Shown here in pieces: positions 42,127 to 51,420 of a stretch of DNA of 64,000 nt (position 1 is the stretch's first letter; each line of letters opens with the position of its first letter). The stretch comes from Candidatus Obscuribacterales bacterium (GTDB lineage: Bacteria > Cyanobacteriota > Vampirovibrionia > Obscuribacterales > Obscuribacteraceae), in NCBI GenBank assembly GCA_019744775.1, contig JAIETZ010000001.1, positions 1-64,000 of the forward strand. Direction: 5' to 3'. Both the position numbers and the translations under genes were made by a program. The notes beneath the pieces were generated by a model. It was given only the letters and a program-made list of their open reading frames with translations. It was not told where the DNA came from and made no database searches.

Positions 42127-44964
42127 TTAGCCGGCATCTGAAACAAGCGCCTGAGCGCAAGGCACACAGAGCTCCGAGTACGCACTTTCTTTGCCGATGT
42201 CGGTTGCAAATTTCCAGCAGCGTGGGCATTTTGTACCATCGGCTGGTAAAACTACAACCGTTACGCCTTCTTCGCTTAATTGCGCAAGACAATCATTTGA
42301 TGACTTCATCGCATCTGGAACTAACTCACACTGCGACGTTATGAAAATAGCACTCAGCTCAGAAGCCAGGCTCAGAAGCTTTTTCTCGATGTCTTTATTT
42401 TCAATACTGATGAGAACTTTCGACTCAAGTGAGCTGCCAAATTTACGCGCGGCTCTCGCTGATTCAAGAGCTTTATTGACGACGTAGCGCACTTTTATAA
42501 CGTCAGACCAAAACTCATCCAATTCAGCCTTTAGGTAGTCCGTCCTCGGTTTAGGGAAATCCGTCAGCAATACACTCTTTTGCTTGCCGCGCAGATTTTC
42601 CGGCATATGCTGCCAGATGTCTTCTGCCAAGTGAGGAGTGACAGGCACAAGCACACGCACAAGTGTATTGAGCAGTTCAGCTAATACAGTCTGTACAGCT
42701 CTTCTACTTTCAGATTTCTTGCCGCCCGTGTAGAGACGATCTTTAACGATATCAAAGTAGAAGCTGGATAGATCAACAACACAGAAGTTTTGCAGCAGTT
42801 GATAATATTTGAAAAACTCGAAGCGATCAAAGTCTTCGGTAATTTCTGTAGTTATCTCTTGCAGTTTGTGCAAAATGTATGCATCTAGCTTAGATAGCTT
42901 GTCGTATGAAACGGCGTCTTTTGCCGGGTCAAATCCATGTAAGTTACCCAAAAGATATCGAGCAGTATTACGCAGCTTTCGATAGACTTCGGACAATTGG
43001 GCAAGCAGATTCTTGCCAATCGGCACATCATCCGTGTAATTAACTGAAGCAACCCACAAGCGCAAAACATCTGCACCGTATTGTTTGATTACTTCTTCCG
43101 GCTCAACCATATTTCCGAGTGATTTGGACATTTTTCGTCCTGACTCATCAACAATGAAGCCATGTGTTAGTACCGTCTTGTAAGGCGCGCGATTATGTAC
43201 TGCCACGCTTGTTAATAGAGAAGACTGGAACCAACCACGGTGTTGGTCGCTGCCTTCCAAATAAAGTTCGCACGGTGTTCCGCGCAACTCTGGTCGTTGA
43301 TCGATAACAGCAGCGTGTGAGACTCCTGAATCGAACCAAACATCCATGATGTCGGTTTCTTTATCAAAGCTTGAGCTACCGCATTCGCACTTAAACTTCC
43401 CTTGCAAGAAATAGTCAGCATCCTTTTCCCACCAGGAGTCGGATCCTTCCTTTTCTACAATTGCTGCTACAGCGTCCACAGTTTCCTTAGTCAAAAGCGG
43501 TTTGCGACATGGATTACAGTAAAACACTGGTATCGGCACGCCCCAAGATCTTTGACGGCTTATGCACCAGTCAGAACGATTCTCCACCATTGTATAGATG
43601 CGATTACGGCCGGATGTCGGATGCCAGGAAACAGTATCTATAGCTTCTAAAGCTTGCTTACGAAAGCCATCAACAGAAGCAAACCACTGCTCAGTGGCTC
43701 TGTAGATAACAGGCTTTTTGCAACGCCAGCAATGGGGATAACTATGTCTGAAAGGAGCATGGAAAACAAGTTTGCCCGATTCTTTCAAAACTTCAATTAT
43801 TGACTCATTGGCCTTGTTGTAACGCTGTCCTACAAATTGGCCACCTTCTTCGGTGAAGAAGCCGCGGTTATCTACTGGTGACAATACGCCTAATTTGTAT
43901 TTGCCACCAACCTCAAAGTCCTCAAGACCATGCCCGGGAGCTGTGTGCACACATCCGGTGCCGGCTTCTGCTGTTACGTGATCACCAAGAATCACAAGTG
44001 ATGTGCGATCGACAAACGGATGTTGTCCAGTGAGTTTTTCTAGTTTAGCGCCTTCAATTTTGGCAATTGTTTTTACATCGCCATTTGTCCAGCCATTGCT
44101 CTCACCAACAGTTGAAAGAAACGCTTCTTTCAAAGCATCGGCGACAACCAATATTCCCTGGTTGGGTGTTTGCAAGAAGTGATATTCAAATTGTGGATGA
44201 AGTGCGATACCTAAATTAGCAGGTAAGGTCCAGGGAGTTGTTGTCCAAATAACGAAGGAGACTTCTTGTCCATCTGGAAGTTGCACAGGCAATTTTGCAC
44301 GGGATTCTTTTGTCACCGCAAATTTGACAAAGATAGATTCCGATGTGTGATCGGCATATTCAACTTCTGCTTCAGCTAGTGCTGTTTCGCAGTTGGCGCA
44401 CCAATAGACCGGCTTTAATCCCTTGTAGAGGTAGCCAGCCTGCGCCATTTTTCCAAACACCCGCAATTGCGCCGCTTCAAATTTGGGATCAAGAGTCACG
44501 TATGGATGCGCCCAGTCACCCCAAATGCCCAGGCGACGGAAATTGACTTCTTGCCCTTTCAAGTTGGACAAGGCAAACTCTTTACATTTACGCCTCAGTT
44601 CCACCGGCGTAAAAGCTGCTTTGCCGCCTTTTACATCCTTTAGAACTGCGTTTTCAATAGGTAAGCCGTGACTGTCATAGCCAGGCACATACGGTGAATA
44701 GAAGCCCTGTTGAGCTTTGTACTTGGTGACGATGTCTTTCAACGTCTTGTTGAGAGCGTGCCCCATGTGGATTTTGCCGGCACTCAAGTAAGGCGGTCCG
44801 TCATGGAGGACAAATTTCTCCGCCTTATCTCTATTTGCAAGATTTTGCTCGTAAATCTTCTCGTCATCCCACATACGTTGGAATTCCGGCTCTCTGACGG
44901 CACTGTTGGCCTTCATGGAGAACTCAGTCTGCGGCAAATTTACGCTATAGGTCTTTTCAGCCAT
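42127..44964 (-). CDS. ileS: Isoleucyl-tRNA synthetase
   Basis: 945 residues, class I synthetase charging tRNA-Ile. GKIHMGHALNKTL (HIGH-type motif), the editing domain (WTTTPWTLPANLGIALHP..., GTGCVHTAPGHGLEDFEVG), KMSKSLGNMVEP (KMSKS loop), and the C-terminal zinc finger CPRCWKF...CVPCAQAL. Length fits the bacterial type. Monocistronic, convergent with the paralogue locus, divergent from suhB. No T-box-like leader is seen. Confidence 0.98.
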   Translation of the reverse strand: MAEKTYSVNLPQTEFSMKANSAVREPEFQRMWDDEKIYEQNLANRDKAEKFVLHDGPPYLSAGKIHMGHALNKTLKDIVTKYKAQQGFYSPYVPGYDSHGLPIENAVLKDVKGGKAAFTPVELRRKCKEFALSNLKGQEVNFRRLGIWGDWAHPYVTLDPKFEAAQLRVFGKMAQAGYLYKGLKPVYWCANCETALAEAEVEYADHTSESIFVKFAVTKESRAKLPVQLPDGQEVSFVIWTTTPWTLPANLGIALHPQFEYHFLQTPNQGILVVADALKEAFLSTVGESNGWTNGDVKTIAKIEGAKLEKLTGQHPFVDRTSLVILGDHVTAEAGTGCVHTAPGHGLEDFEVGGKYKLGVLSPVDNRGFFTEEGGQFVGQRYNKANESIIEVLKESGKLVFHAPFRHSYPHCWRCKKPVIYRATEQWFASVDGFRKQALEAIDTVSWHPTSGRNRIYTMVENRSDWCISRQRSWGVPIPVFYCNPCRKPLLTKETVDAVAAIVEKEGSDSWWEKDADYFLQGKFKCECGSSSFDKETDIMDVWFDSGVSHAAVIDQRPELRGTPCELYLEGSDQHRGWFQSSLLTSVAVHNRAPYKTVLTHGFIVDESGRKMSKSLGNMVEPEEVIKQYGADVLRLWVASVNYTDDVPIGKNLLAQLSEVYRKLRNTARYLLGNLHGFDPAKDAVSYDKLSKLDAYILHKLQEITTEITEDFDRFEFFKYYQLLQNFCVVDLSSFYFDIVKDRLYTGGKKSESRRAVQTVLAELLNTLVRVLVPVTPHLAEDIWQHMPENLRGKQKSVLLTDFPKPRTDYLKAELDEFWSDVIKVRYVVNKALESARAARKFGSSLESKVLISIENKDIEKKLLSLASELSAIFITSQCELVPDAMKSSNDCLAQLSEEGVTVVVLPADGTKCPRCWKFATDIGKESAYSELCVPCAQALVSDAG

Positions 44965-45120
44965 TTCTTACAAAACGCTCCAATGGTTATACGCCGCTAT
45001 TTGGCGACGGTTAGACAAAATTGTAAACTAATTAGTCAATTACTAATAGCAATTGTGAACTTGGCATGACTACTGCTACACAATAGTGGTAGTCGTTATA
45101 AACCGTTCTAATGAGGTCCC

Positions 45121-45930
45121 GTGGACAAAGTCAAAAATACTGCTTTCAAAGCCGCCCAGGAAGCCGGAAAACTGCTGAAAGAACGCATGGGCAACATCAA
45201 GCAGGTCGATTATAAGAGCGCCTTCAATATCGTTACCGATGTAGACAAGGCTTCTGAAAAACTTATTTTGCAAATTATCAAGGACGCCTTTCCGGACGAT
45301 GCCATCCTGGCAGAGGAAAGCGGGTCGTCAGTGCAGAAAAGCAATAGACGCTGGCTAATTGATCCTCTAGACGGCACAACCAACTACACTCATGCCTATC
45401 CGTTTTTTGCTGTCTCTATTGGTTTTGAGCTCGACGGAAAAGTCGTATTTGCCACAGTTTTCAATCCTGTTTCCAATGAAATGTTCTGGGCTGAAAGAGG
45501 CAAAGGTGCTTTTTTGAACGACAGTCAGATTCGGGTTTCCACTGTCGATAAGCTGGAAGCTAGCTTGCTCGCCACTGGTTTTCCACCAGATACAGGCGCA
45601 GAGTCCGACAACAACATCAATGAATTTGCCACCCTAACCTCAGCCTCGCACGGTGTGCGTCGCGACGGTTCTGCGGCTCTGGATCTTTCATTTGTTGCAT
45701 GCGGACGCTTAGATGGTTTTTGGGAAACGAAACTTTCACCGTGGGACATAGCTGCCGGCGGTCTAATTGTTGAAGAAGCAGGTGGCAAATTGACCAATTT
45801 GACAGGTGGTCCGCTGGAATTAACCAGCGGCTATATTCTTGCCACCAATGGTCTCATTCACGATCAGGTACTTGGTTCATTGGCACAATTAAGACAAGCT
45901 ACTCTCGTAAAGGAGGTATCTGGTGACTGA
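45121..45930 (+). CDS. suhB: Inositol monophosphatase family phosphatase
   Basis: 269 residues with GTG start (GAGG upstream). Metal-binding motifs: LAEESGSS (Glu), WLIDPLDGTTNYTHAYPFFAVSIGFE, and the C-terminal WDIAAGGLIVEEAGG. Hydrolyses inositol phosphates or related sugar phosphates; some members act in antitermination. Overlaps the GH57 gene by 8 nt, implying coupling. Substrate not determinable. Confidence 0.92.
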   Translation: MDKVKNTAFKAAQEAGKLLKERMGNIKQVDYKSAFNIVTDVDKASEKLILQIIKDAFPDDAILAEESGSSVQKSNRRWLIDPLDGTTNYTHAYPFFAVSIGFELDGKVVFATVFNPVSNEMFWAERGKGAFLNDSQIRVSTVDKLEASLLATGFPPDTGAESDNNINEFATLTSASHGVRRDGSAALDLSFVACGRLDGFWETKLSPWDIAAGGLIVEEAGGKLTNLTGGPLELTSGYILATNGLIHDQVLGSLAQLRQATLVKEVSGD

Positions 45931-47614
45931 AAAATTATCAGTGTGCTTTATCTGGCACATGCACCAACCTCTTTACAAAGACCGAGTGTCCGGACAATAC
46001 CTTTTACCATGGGTGCGCTTGCATGCCATCAAAGATTACTTAGACATGCCTTTATTGCTGAAGGAATTCAGCAATATTCGCCAGACGTTCAATATGGTGC
46101 CTTCACTGATAGAGCAACTGGAAGATTATGGTTGGCATAACGCCGTCGATAATCAATTACTACTTACGACGAAATCAGTAGATGAGTACACAACAGCCGA
46201 CAAAGTGTATATCCTCACTCACTCTTTTCACACTCACCTCGAGCGTCAAATCAAACCGCATAAGCCATATTTTGAATTCTATCAACGCAGACAAAAGAAT
46301 TTAGATCGCGGTCAGACTTTCCAGTCGATGGTCTCGGAATTCACCAATCAAGAATTTGCCGATATGGCTACATGGATGAATCTTGCCTGGTTCGATCCGC
46401 TTTGGTACAGCAAGATGCATGAGCTGACCAAATATCTTGACCAAGGCAAAGACTTTTCATTAGAGCAGCGCAAACGCCTAATTGAAATTGAACGCGAACT
46501 TATTCGCCAAATAATTCCTGTCTACAGGCAAATGCAGGAAGCCGGACAAATTGAAGTCATAACGTCGCCTTACTATCATCCGATATTGCCGTTACTTATT
46601 GACTCCAACGTTGCTCGATTTCCGGCACCCGGAGTAAAGCTGCCGGAAAAGCTTTATTTCCATCGTGATGACGCACGCAAACAGTTAGATAAGGCAGTAA
46701 ATTTTTACGAAGACATGATGCACACTCGCCCGCGTGGTATGTGGCCATCCGAACTTGCTGTAAGTCCTCCCGCTATTGAACTCATTGCCCAAAGCGGTAT
46801 CAAGTGGATTGTCCTCGATGAAGCCTTGTTGACTAAGACTACTGGACTGCCAATACTGCGCGATGATCATGGAAACTTGAACAATCCGGAACTCCTTTGC
46901 CAGCCGTATAGATTACAGATTGGCGAACAACACATAAATGTAATTTTTCGCGAAGTTGTTACATCCAACGAGATTAGCTTCTCCTATGGCGGCAGATCAT
47001 CTGAGGAAGCAGCAACTGCTCTCTACATGCGCATCAAACATATCCAGCAAAAACTTTTCAACTGGCAAAGAGAAGGTATTGTGGCAATTGCCCTCGATGG
47101 AGAAAATTGCTGGGAAACATATGAGCAAGACGGTGATCCTTTCTTGCGGGAACTCTACAAACGATTGTCCGGCGACAACAGTCTCAATATTTGCACCGTC
47201 AGCGAATACCTAGACAATCACCCGGCGTCAGCAGAATTGCACAACATCCATAGCGGCTCTTGGATCAATGCTGATTATCATATTTGGATTGGCGACCCCA
47301 TGAAAAACAAAGCTTGGGATTTGCTCAATCGCACAAGACATTTCCTTGCCTCGGCAATGCACAACGAAACACATTCAATGGATCAACTAACAAAAGCCTG
47401 GGAAGAAATCTATACAGCAGAAGGCAGTGATTGGTTCTGGTGGTTTGGCGAACCAAATACTTCTGCAGATGACGCCATGTTTGATCAACAATTCCGCCTG
47501 CGTTTGCAGAACGTGTACAAGATTCTCGGGCAATCTTATCCAGCTGATTTGGACATTTCCGTTCAAGAACAAGTCTATGGCAAGCCTCACACTCCTAGTG
47601 GCGTCACTCACTAG
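45923..47614 (+). CDS. Glycoside hydrolase family 57 protein
   Basis: 563 residues, cytosolic. Opening VCFIWHMHQPLYKD is the GH57 region 1 motif with HxHQP; SPYYHPILPLL is region 2; RGMWPSELAVSP holds the probable nucleophile Glu; IALDGENCWE fits the conserved acid site. These enzymes act on alpha-glucans (amylase, 4-alpha-glucanotransferase or branching), so it likely remodels glycogen. GTG start with AGGAGG six nt before it. Exact activity cannot be told. Confidence 0.9.
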   Translation: MTEKLSVCFIWHMHQPLYKDRVSGQYLLPWVRLHAIKDYLDMPLLLKEFSNIRQTFNMVPSLIEQLEDYGWHNAVDNQLLLTTKSVDEYTTADKVYILTHSFHTHLERQIKPHKPYFEFYQRRQKNLDRGQTFQSMVSEFTNQEFADMATWMNLAWFDPLWYSKMHELTKYLDQGKDFSLEQRKRLIEIERELIRQIIPVYRQMQEAGQIEVITSPYYHPILPLLIDSNVARFPAPGVKLPEKLYFHRDDARKQLDKAVNFYEDMMHTRPRGMWPSELAVSPPAIELIAQSGIKWIVLDEALLTKTTGLPILRDDHGNLNNPELLCQPYRLQIGEQHINVIFREVVTSNEISFSYGGRSSEEAATALYMRIKHIQQKLFNWQREGIVAIALDGENCWETYEQDGDPFLRELYKRLSGDNSLNICTVSEYLDNHPASAELHNIHSGSWINADYHIWIGDPMKNKAWDLLNRTRHFLASAMHNETHSMDQLTKAWEEIYTAEGSDWFWWFGEPNTSADDAMFDQQFRLRLQNVYKILGQSYPADLDISVQEQVYGKPHTPSGVTH

Positions 47615-47678
47615 CGCATGGCATTTATCCTGCTTTTCAGTATAGTTATCCTATTTACCAGTATATTTATAATACTTT

Positions 47679-50600
47679 CTACAACTTGATACCAAACCAG
47701 TTGAGAATTTGAAGACTTCTATCCAGCAACTTGGCATTGTTTTCCATGCTTACTTTTAGAGTGCGTCGGTCGCGCATTGAAATAAGCGCCTTTTTCCAAA
47801 CATCAACACCTGAATTTGGATCCTTGCCCTCACTAAGTAAACCATCAATTATGTCTCTTCTAGATGCTTCACACTGTCTGGCTTCTTGCAATCGAGACTG
47901 TGTTGTCTCAGCGCGTAGGAGCTTAGCGTAACTTTCAAGTATACTTGCCTCAAGAGCTTTGGCATCAGCAACCTTAGAGATCTTTTCCAACTCTAACCTT
48001 GCCGCCTTCAAACAGCTTTCTGCTTGATTCATCTTGTTTTGAACTCGGAATACTTCTCCAAGCCAACTTAAAACTCTAACTTTATCCTCAGAGTCAAACC
48101 TCTCGGATCTATCTGCTGCCTTGACCATATTGTATAGAGTCATAGCCCAGGCTTCTGCTTCGGCATATTTTCCTTGAGCAAACAATTCTTTGGAGAAGCT
48201 ATGAGCATTATAAGCAACGTGCACCAGTGCATCTAGTTTCTCAGCATCGTTCGGCACTCTATCATCTGGTTGAGTTCTTCCTCTCGGATTAGATCTCCAA
48301 GACTCTAATTGACTTGTGATATCAGCAGGAAGCCTGTCGCCTTGTTCGAATTTTAAAACCCGGGGCTCAGCTGGACTCAAAGCAAACTGGTCAGCTATCG
48401 AAGCGCTTGTAGATTCCAAAGAGTCATTGACTGTTGAATTACGTTCATGTTTTGCAATCAACTCTTTGATCTTTTCATACCTAAGGGTCACTGATTCAAA
48501 TTCTTCAGGAGACAATACACGACCTTCTTCGTTGCGATAGTGGTCATATAATCTACCCTCTACAACACGTCTTTCTTTGACAAGCTTGGACAATATCGCC
48601 TCAGCGGCACTTTCTGCGGCCTTAGCTTCTGAAACAACCTTACCTGGAACTCTCATCAAATCGCCGTAGGACACTTCCTTGTTCTGATCGAGAGCCCTTT
48701 TCATGGAGCCTGGAACTTCTCCACCAACCTCGACTACTTCAGTATCTGCTTGCGGTCTACCACCACGAGCATTTTGGCGATAGACAATTTCGCCGTCTCT
48801 AACTTTTGGCGCAACTCTCGCCCAACCTATAACGGAATTCTTCAATAACTCAACAGGAACCTTGCCAAAATGGAAATCAAGCTTCGTATTCATCATCGGA
48901 CGTTCATTGCCATGAGCATCAGCGAAGTTGACACGCTTTATCAGATTGCCGTCGCGTACGAAAAAGACCAGTTTATCTCCAGGAATTTCTTTGCTTCCTG
49001 CATTTGCCGAAGCAAAAGCATCAGCAAGAAGTTCATTTTCCAGACGCAAATCTAATTCCATCGCGTCATGATCATCTTTGTTATAGAACTTCTTCTGTCG
49101 TGTTTGCGGCTTTTCTACTGACGTTTCGACCTGGGACTCGCTCTTGGTCTGAGACTCATGAGCTGCTTGCTCTTGCGGTACTGAATTCGTACTTTCAGAC
49201 TGCCCTGCAGCAGCCTCGTCAGCTTTCTTGGCAAAATGCTCTTGCTTGGATTTAGGCAACTGCTCCTTAAATCCTGGCTCAATTCCCATTATCCGACCGT
49301 AAATACCCTCTGGTGATCCCTGAAGGCGTGCTTCGAGATCGATGTCGAGGTATTCCTTTGCACGAGCATTAATGGGAGCCGCATTCATCGTATTAGTGGT
49401 GACCGCTGACTCAGGTTTTGCCTGTTCAATCGCTTCCAAAGTTGCCGATACTGTCTCTTCAGAAACAGGTCCTAGCGCCGACTTTTCATCTTTGATAGCC
49501 AACAAGCGTTTATCAATTACTTTGCGCTGTTTCTTGTTGAGCAACCCAGTTTGTATTCCATCTGCTCTTGCCTGCTCATGCATAGCTAATTGATCTAAAA
49601 GACCTTTTTCTTCCTTCTCTAGCGCTGCTAGTGGATCAAACCTACCTGCTGGGTCAGCTATATCCTTAGCCTCTGACTTTTGAGATAGAACTTTAGCACG
49701 CAAGTTTTCAATAAATGATGCTTCTATAGAACAAACACCGTCTTCGCATTTAGGTACATTTGCCTCCACAACGACATCTGAAACCACCAAGGGTGCCTGA
49801 GGCTCCAAGGATTTGAGTTCGCGATGGACATCTGTCTTGAAATCAAACTGACTAAGCTTCTTATCTAATCGAGAAGTAAGGAAAAACTCTTTGTAATTAC
49901 CACAATCGGCAAGTCGAGAAGGCACTTCGCCGACAATTCCTAGAAGTGGCCTGTTGCCAACATGTGGAGAGCCGAAAATTGCTGCTCCTTTAACGATATC
50001 GCTACCAATCAAGTTAAAGTCGACAACGCCTCTTCCAATATCCTTAAGGGGATAGTTGAAGGTCCGCCCGGCAACATGGTCATTCGTGAAAGTAACTAAA
50101 CGTCCTTTTTCATCAACAAAAACAACGTAGGCATCCTCAGGATATTTGTTATCGCGTAGTCCCTTGCGAGCCTCAATGAACAAATCACGAACAAGCGGAG
50201 CATCCTTTGCAGCACGCAGAATTTCACTGGCGAAAATCTTATTGGCATTCAGAGCCCTGTCAACCCTAGCCTCAACAATATGCGGCGCGGCAGACGTCTC
50301 AATACTGCTCAACAGCATTTCAGCTAAGGTCTCGTCATTCTTTTCGCGCCTTAGCGATCGCACTTCATCCAGGAATACTCCTCTCTTTTCCTTAGGAGTA
50401 TTGCTAAACAACTCCGCACCAAGGTCATCAGAAGCCTTCTTGCGGCAGACGTTAAACGCTTCTTTGTCGCGTTGTCGTTTTACAGCAGACAAATCTTCAA
50501 ATGTTTCCGTATCAGCCGGTCTGCCTTTACGTATCGCCTGCTCATTCAGCAGTTGAAACGTTTCAATCTTTGGACTGAGATCTATTTCGTTGGTTTTTGT

Positions 50601-51302
50601 TTCAGCTTTGCTTGATGAATCGGCCGCTTTAGTAGACTCTGTTCTAGTTTCCGGCAGACTTTGATTAGCACGCTGTTGTGCCTTCTTATTTCGACGAGCT
50701 TTGCTCATCGCCATGTAGAAAGGCGACTCGGCCACATCGTGCGGATTGCCTAGCGGATGTCCACTACTTTCCAAGCCAACAGGAACAGTAGAGGCAAGCT
50801 GAGGCTTACCCTTCCAGCTAGACATAGCATGATGTATGCCGTGCTCGCCCACAAATCCTATGTGAGCGCCTAAAATACCGACCGCATTGTCTGCAACAAA
50901 CTTGCCTGACAGTTTCTGAGCCCGGGAAACGTTATTTCTGTAATTGCCTGACTCATATGCGTGCTTCTTAAGATCTAGCAACTGTCCAACAGTCTGTCCG
51001 GAGTCCCAAGCAAATTTACCAAGAATACCTGTATTTATAAGTCCGCCAATAATACGGACAGGAGCAGGTCTTAGCTGGTTTGTCATCCAGGATAGACCAA
51101 TACCTAAAGCCGCACCCTCACCCAACGCGCCCCACACTTCCCCAGTGCGCACACCTTCTTGAAGAGATTCGCTTGCCTGCGGCAGGAGACCTTTCGCGGT
51201 ATCCAGCCAAAAATTTCCATCGGAGAAAAGACTTTGAGCCAGATTATGCTCAACTGAATGCTTATTTGCATTATCCCGTGACTCGCTGAATTTCTCTGTC
51301 AT
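47679..51302 (-). CDS. Giant protein: shared N-terminal module, long linker and C-terminal TPRs
   Basis: 1207 residues, no signal peptide. Residues ~30-205 are the module shared with the 51421 gene: GEGAALGIGLSWMTNQLRPAPVRIIGGLI, then VADNAVGILGAHIGFVGEHG and ESPFYMAMSKARR. Residues ~205-720 are charged and partly disordered but include a globular stretch (AYVVFVDEKGRLVTFTNDHVAGRTFNYPLKDI...). A second globular part (~770-880, DKLVFFVRDGNLIKRVNFADAHG) looks distantly similar. The C-terminus (~1010-1190) has TPR-like helices (FAQGKYAEAEAWAMTLYNMVK...). GAGGAAGCAG precedes the ATG. No known family recognised. Confidence 0.8.
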   Translation of the reverse strand: MTEKFSESRDNANKHSVEHNLAQSLFSDGNFWLDTAKGLLPQASESLQEGVRTGEVWGALGEGAALGIGLSWMTNQLRPAPVRIIGGLINTGILGKFAWDSGQTVGQLLDLKKHAYESGNYRNNVSRAQKLSGKFVADNAVGILGAHIGFVGEHGIHHAMSSWKGKPQLASTVPVGLESSGHPLGNPHDVAESPFYMAMSKARRNKKAQQRANQSLPETRTESTKAADSSSKAETKTNEIDLSPKIETFQLLNEQAIRKGRPADTETFEDLSAVKRQRDKEAFNVCRKKASDDLGAELFSNTPKEKRGVFLDEVRSLRREKNDETLAEMLLSSIETSAAPHIVEARVDRALNANKIFASEILRAAKDAPLVRDLFIEARKGLRDNKYPEDAYVVFVDEKGRLVTFTNDHVAGRTFNYPLKDIGRGVVDFNLIGSDIVKGAAIFGSPHVGNRPLLGIVGEVPSRLADCGNYKEFFLTSRLDKKLSQFDFKTDVHRELKSLEPQAPLVVSDVVVEANVPKCEDGVCSIEASFIENLRAKVLSQKSEAKDIADPAGRFDPLAALEKEEKGLLDQLAMHEQARADGIQTGLLNKKQRKVIDKRLLAIKDEKSALGPVSEETVSATLEAIEQAKPESAVTTNTMNAAPINARAKEYLDIDLEARLQGSPEGIYGRIMGIEPGFKEQLPKSKQEHFAKKADEAAAGQSESTNSVPQEQAAHESQTKSESQVETSVEKPQTRQKKFYNKDDHDAMELDLRLENELLADAFASANAGSKEIPGDKLVFFVRDGNLIKRVNFADAHGNERPMMNTKLDFHFGKVPVELLKNSVIGWARVAPKVRDGEIVYRQNARGGRPQADTEVVEVGGEVPGSMKRALDQNKEVSYGDLMRVPGKVVSEAKAAESAAEAILSKLVKERRVVEGRLYDHYRNEEGRVLSPEEFESVTLRYEKIKELIAKHERNSTVNDSLESTSASIADQFALSPAEPRVLKFEQGDRLPADITSQLESWRSNPRGRTQPDDRVPNDAEKLDALVHVAYNAHSFSKELFAQGKYAEAEAWAMTLYNMVKAADRSERFDSEDKVRVLSWLGEVFRVQNKMNQAESCLKAARLELEKISKVADAKALEASILESYAKLLRAETTQSRLQEARQCEASRRDIIDGLLSEGKDPNSGVDVWKKALISMRDRRTLKVSMENNAKLLDRSLQILNWFGIKL

Positions 51303-51420
51303 CTGCTTCCTCTGCTAAGCACAAAATCCTTGGCAGAGATAATAGAGATTCGTACCTATATAGTCACTGGGACAAACACGCTGTGATACGTGAAATTCCC
51401 ACAAGATTTAATCCGGCAGG

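Noticed and set aside
41996-42292. 98-residue Cys/Arg-rich frame at the 3' end of ileS
   Set aside because: Mostly overlaps ileS in another frame, where the zinc-finger codons create a false Cys pattern.
47679-51302. The 1207-residue protein as a surface adhesin
   Set aside because: No signal peptide, no LPXTG-like or autotransporter end, and no long surface repeats.
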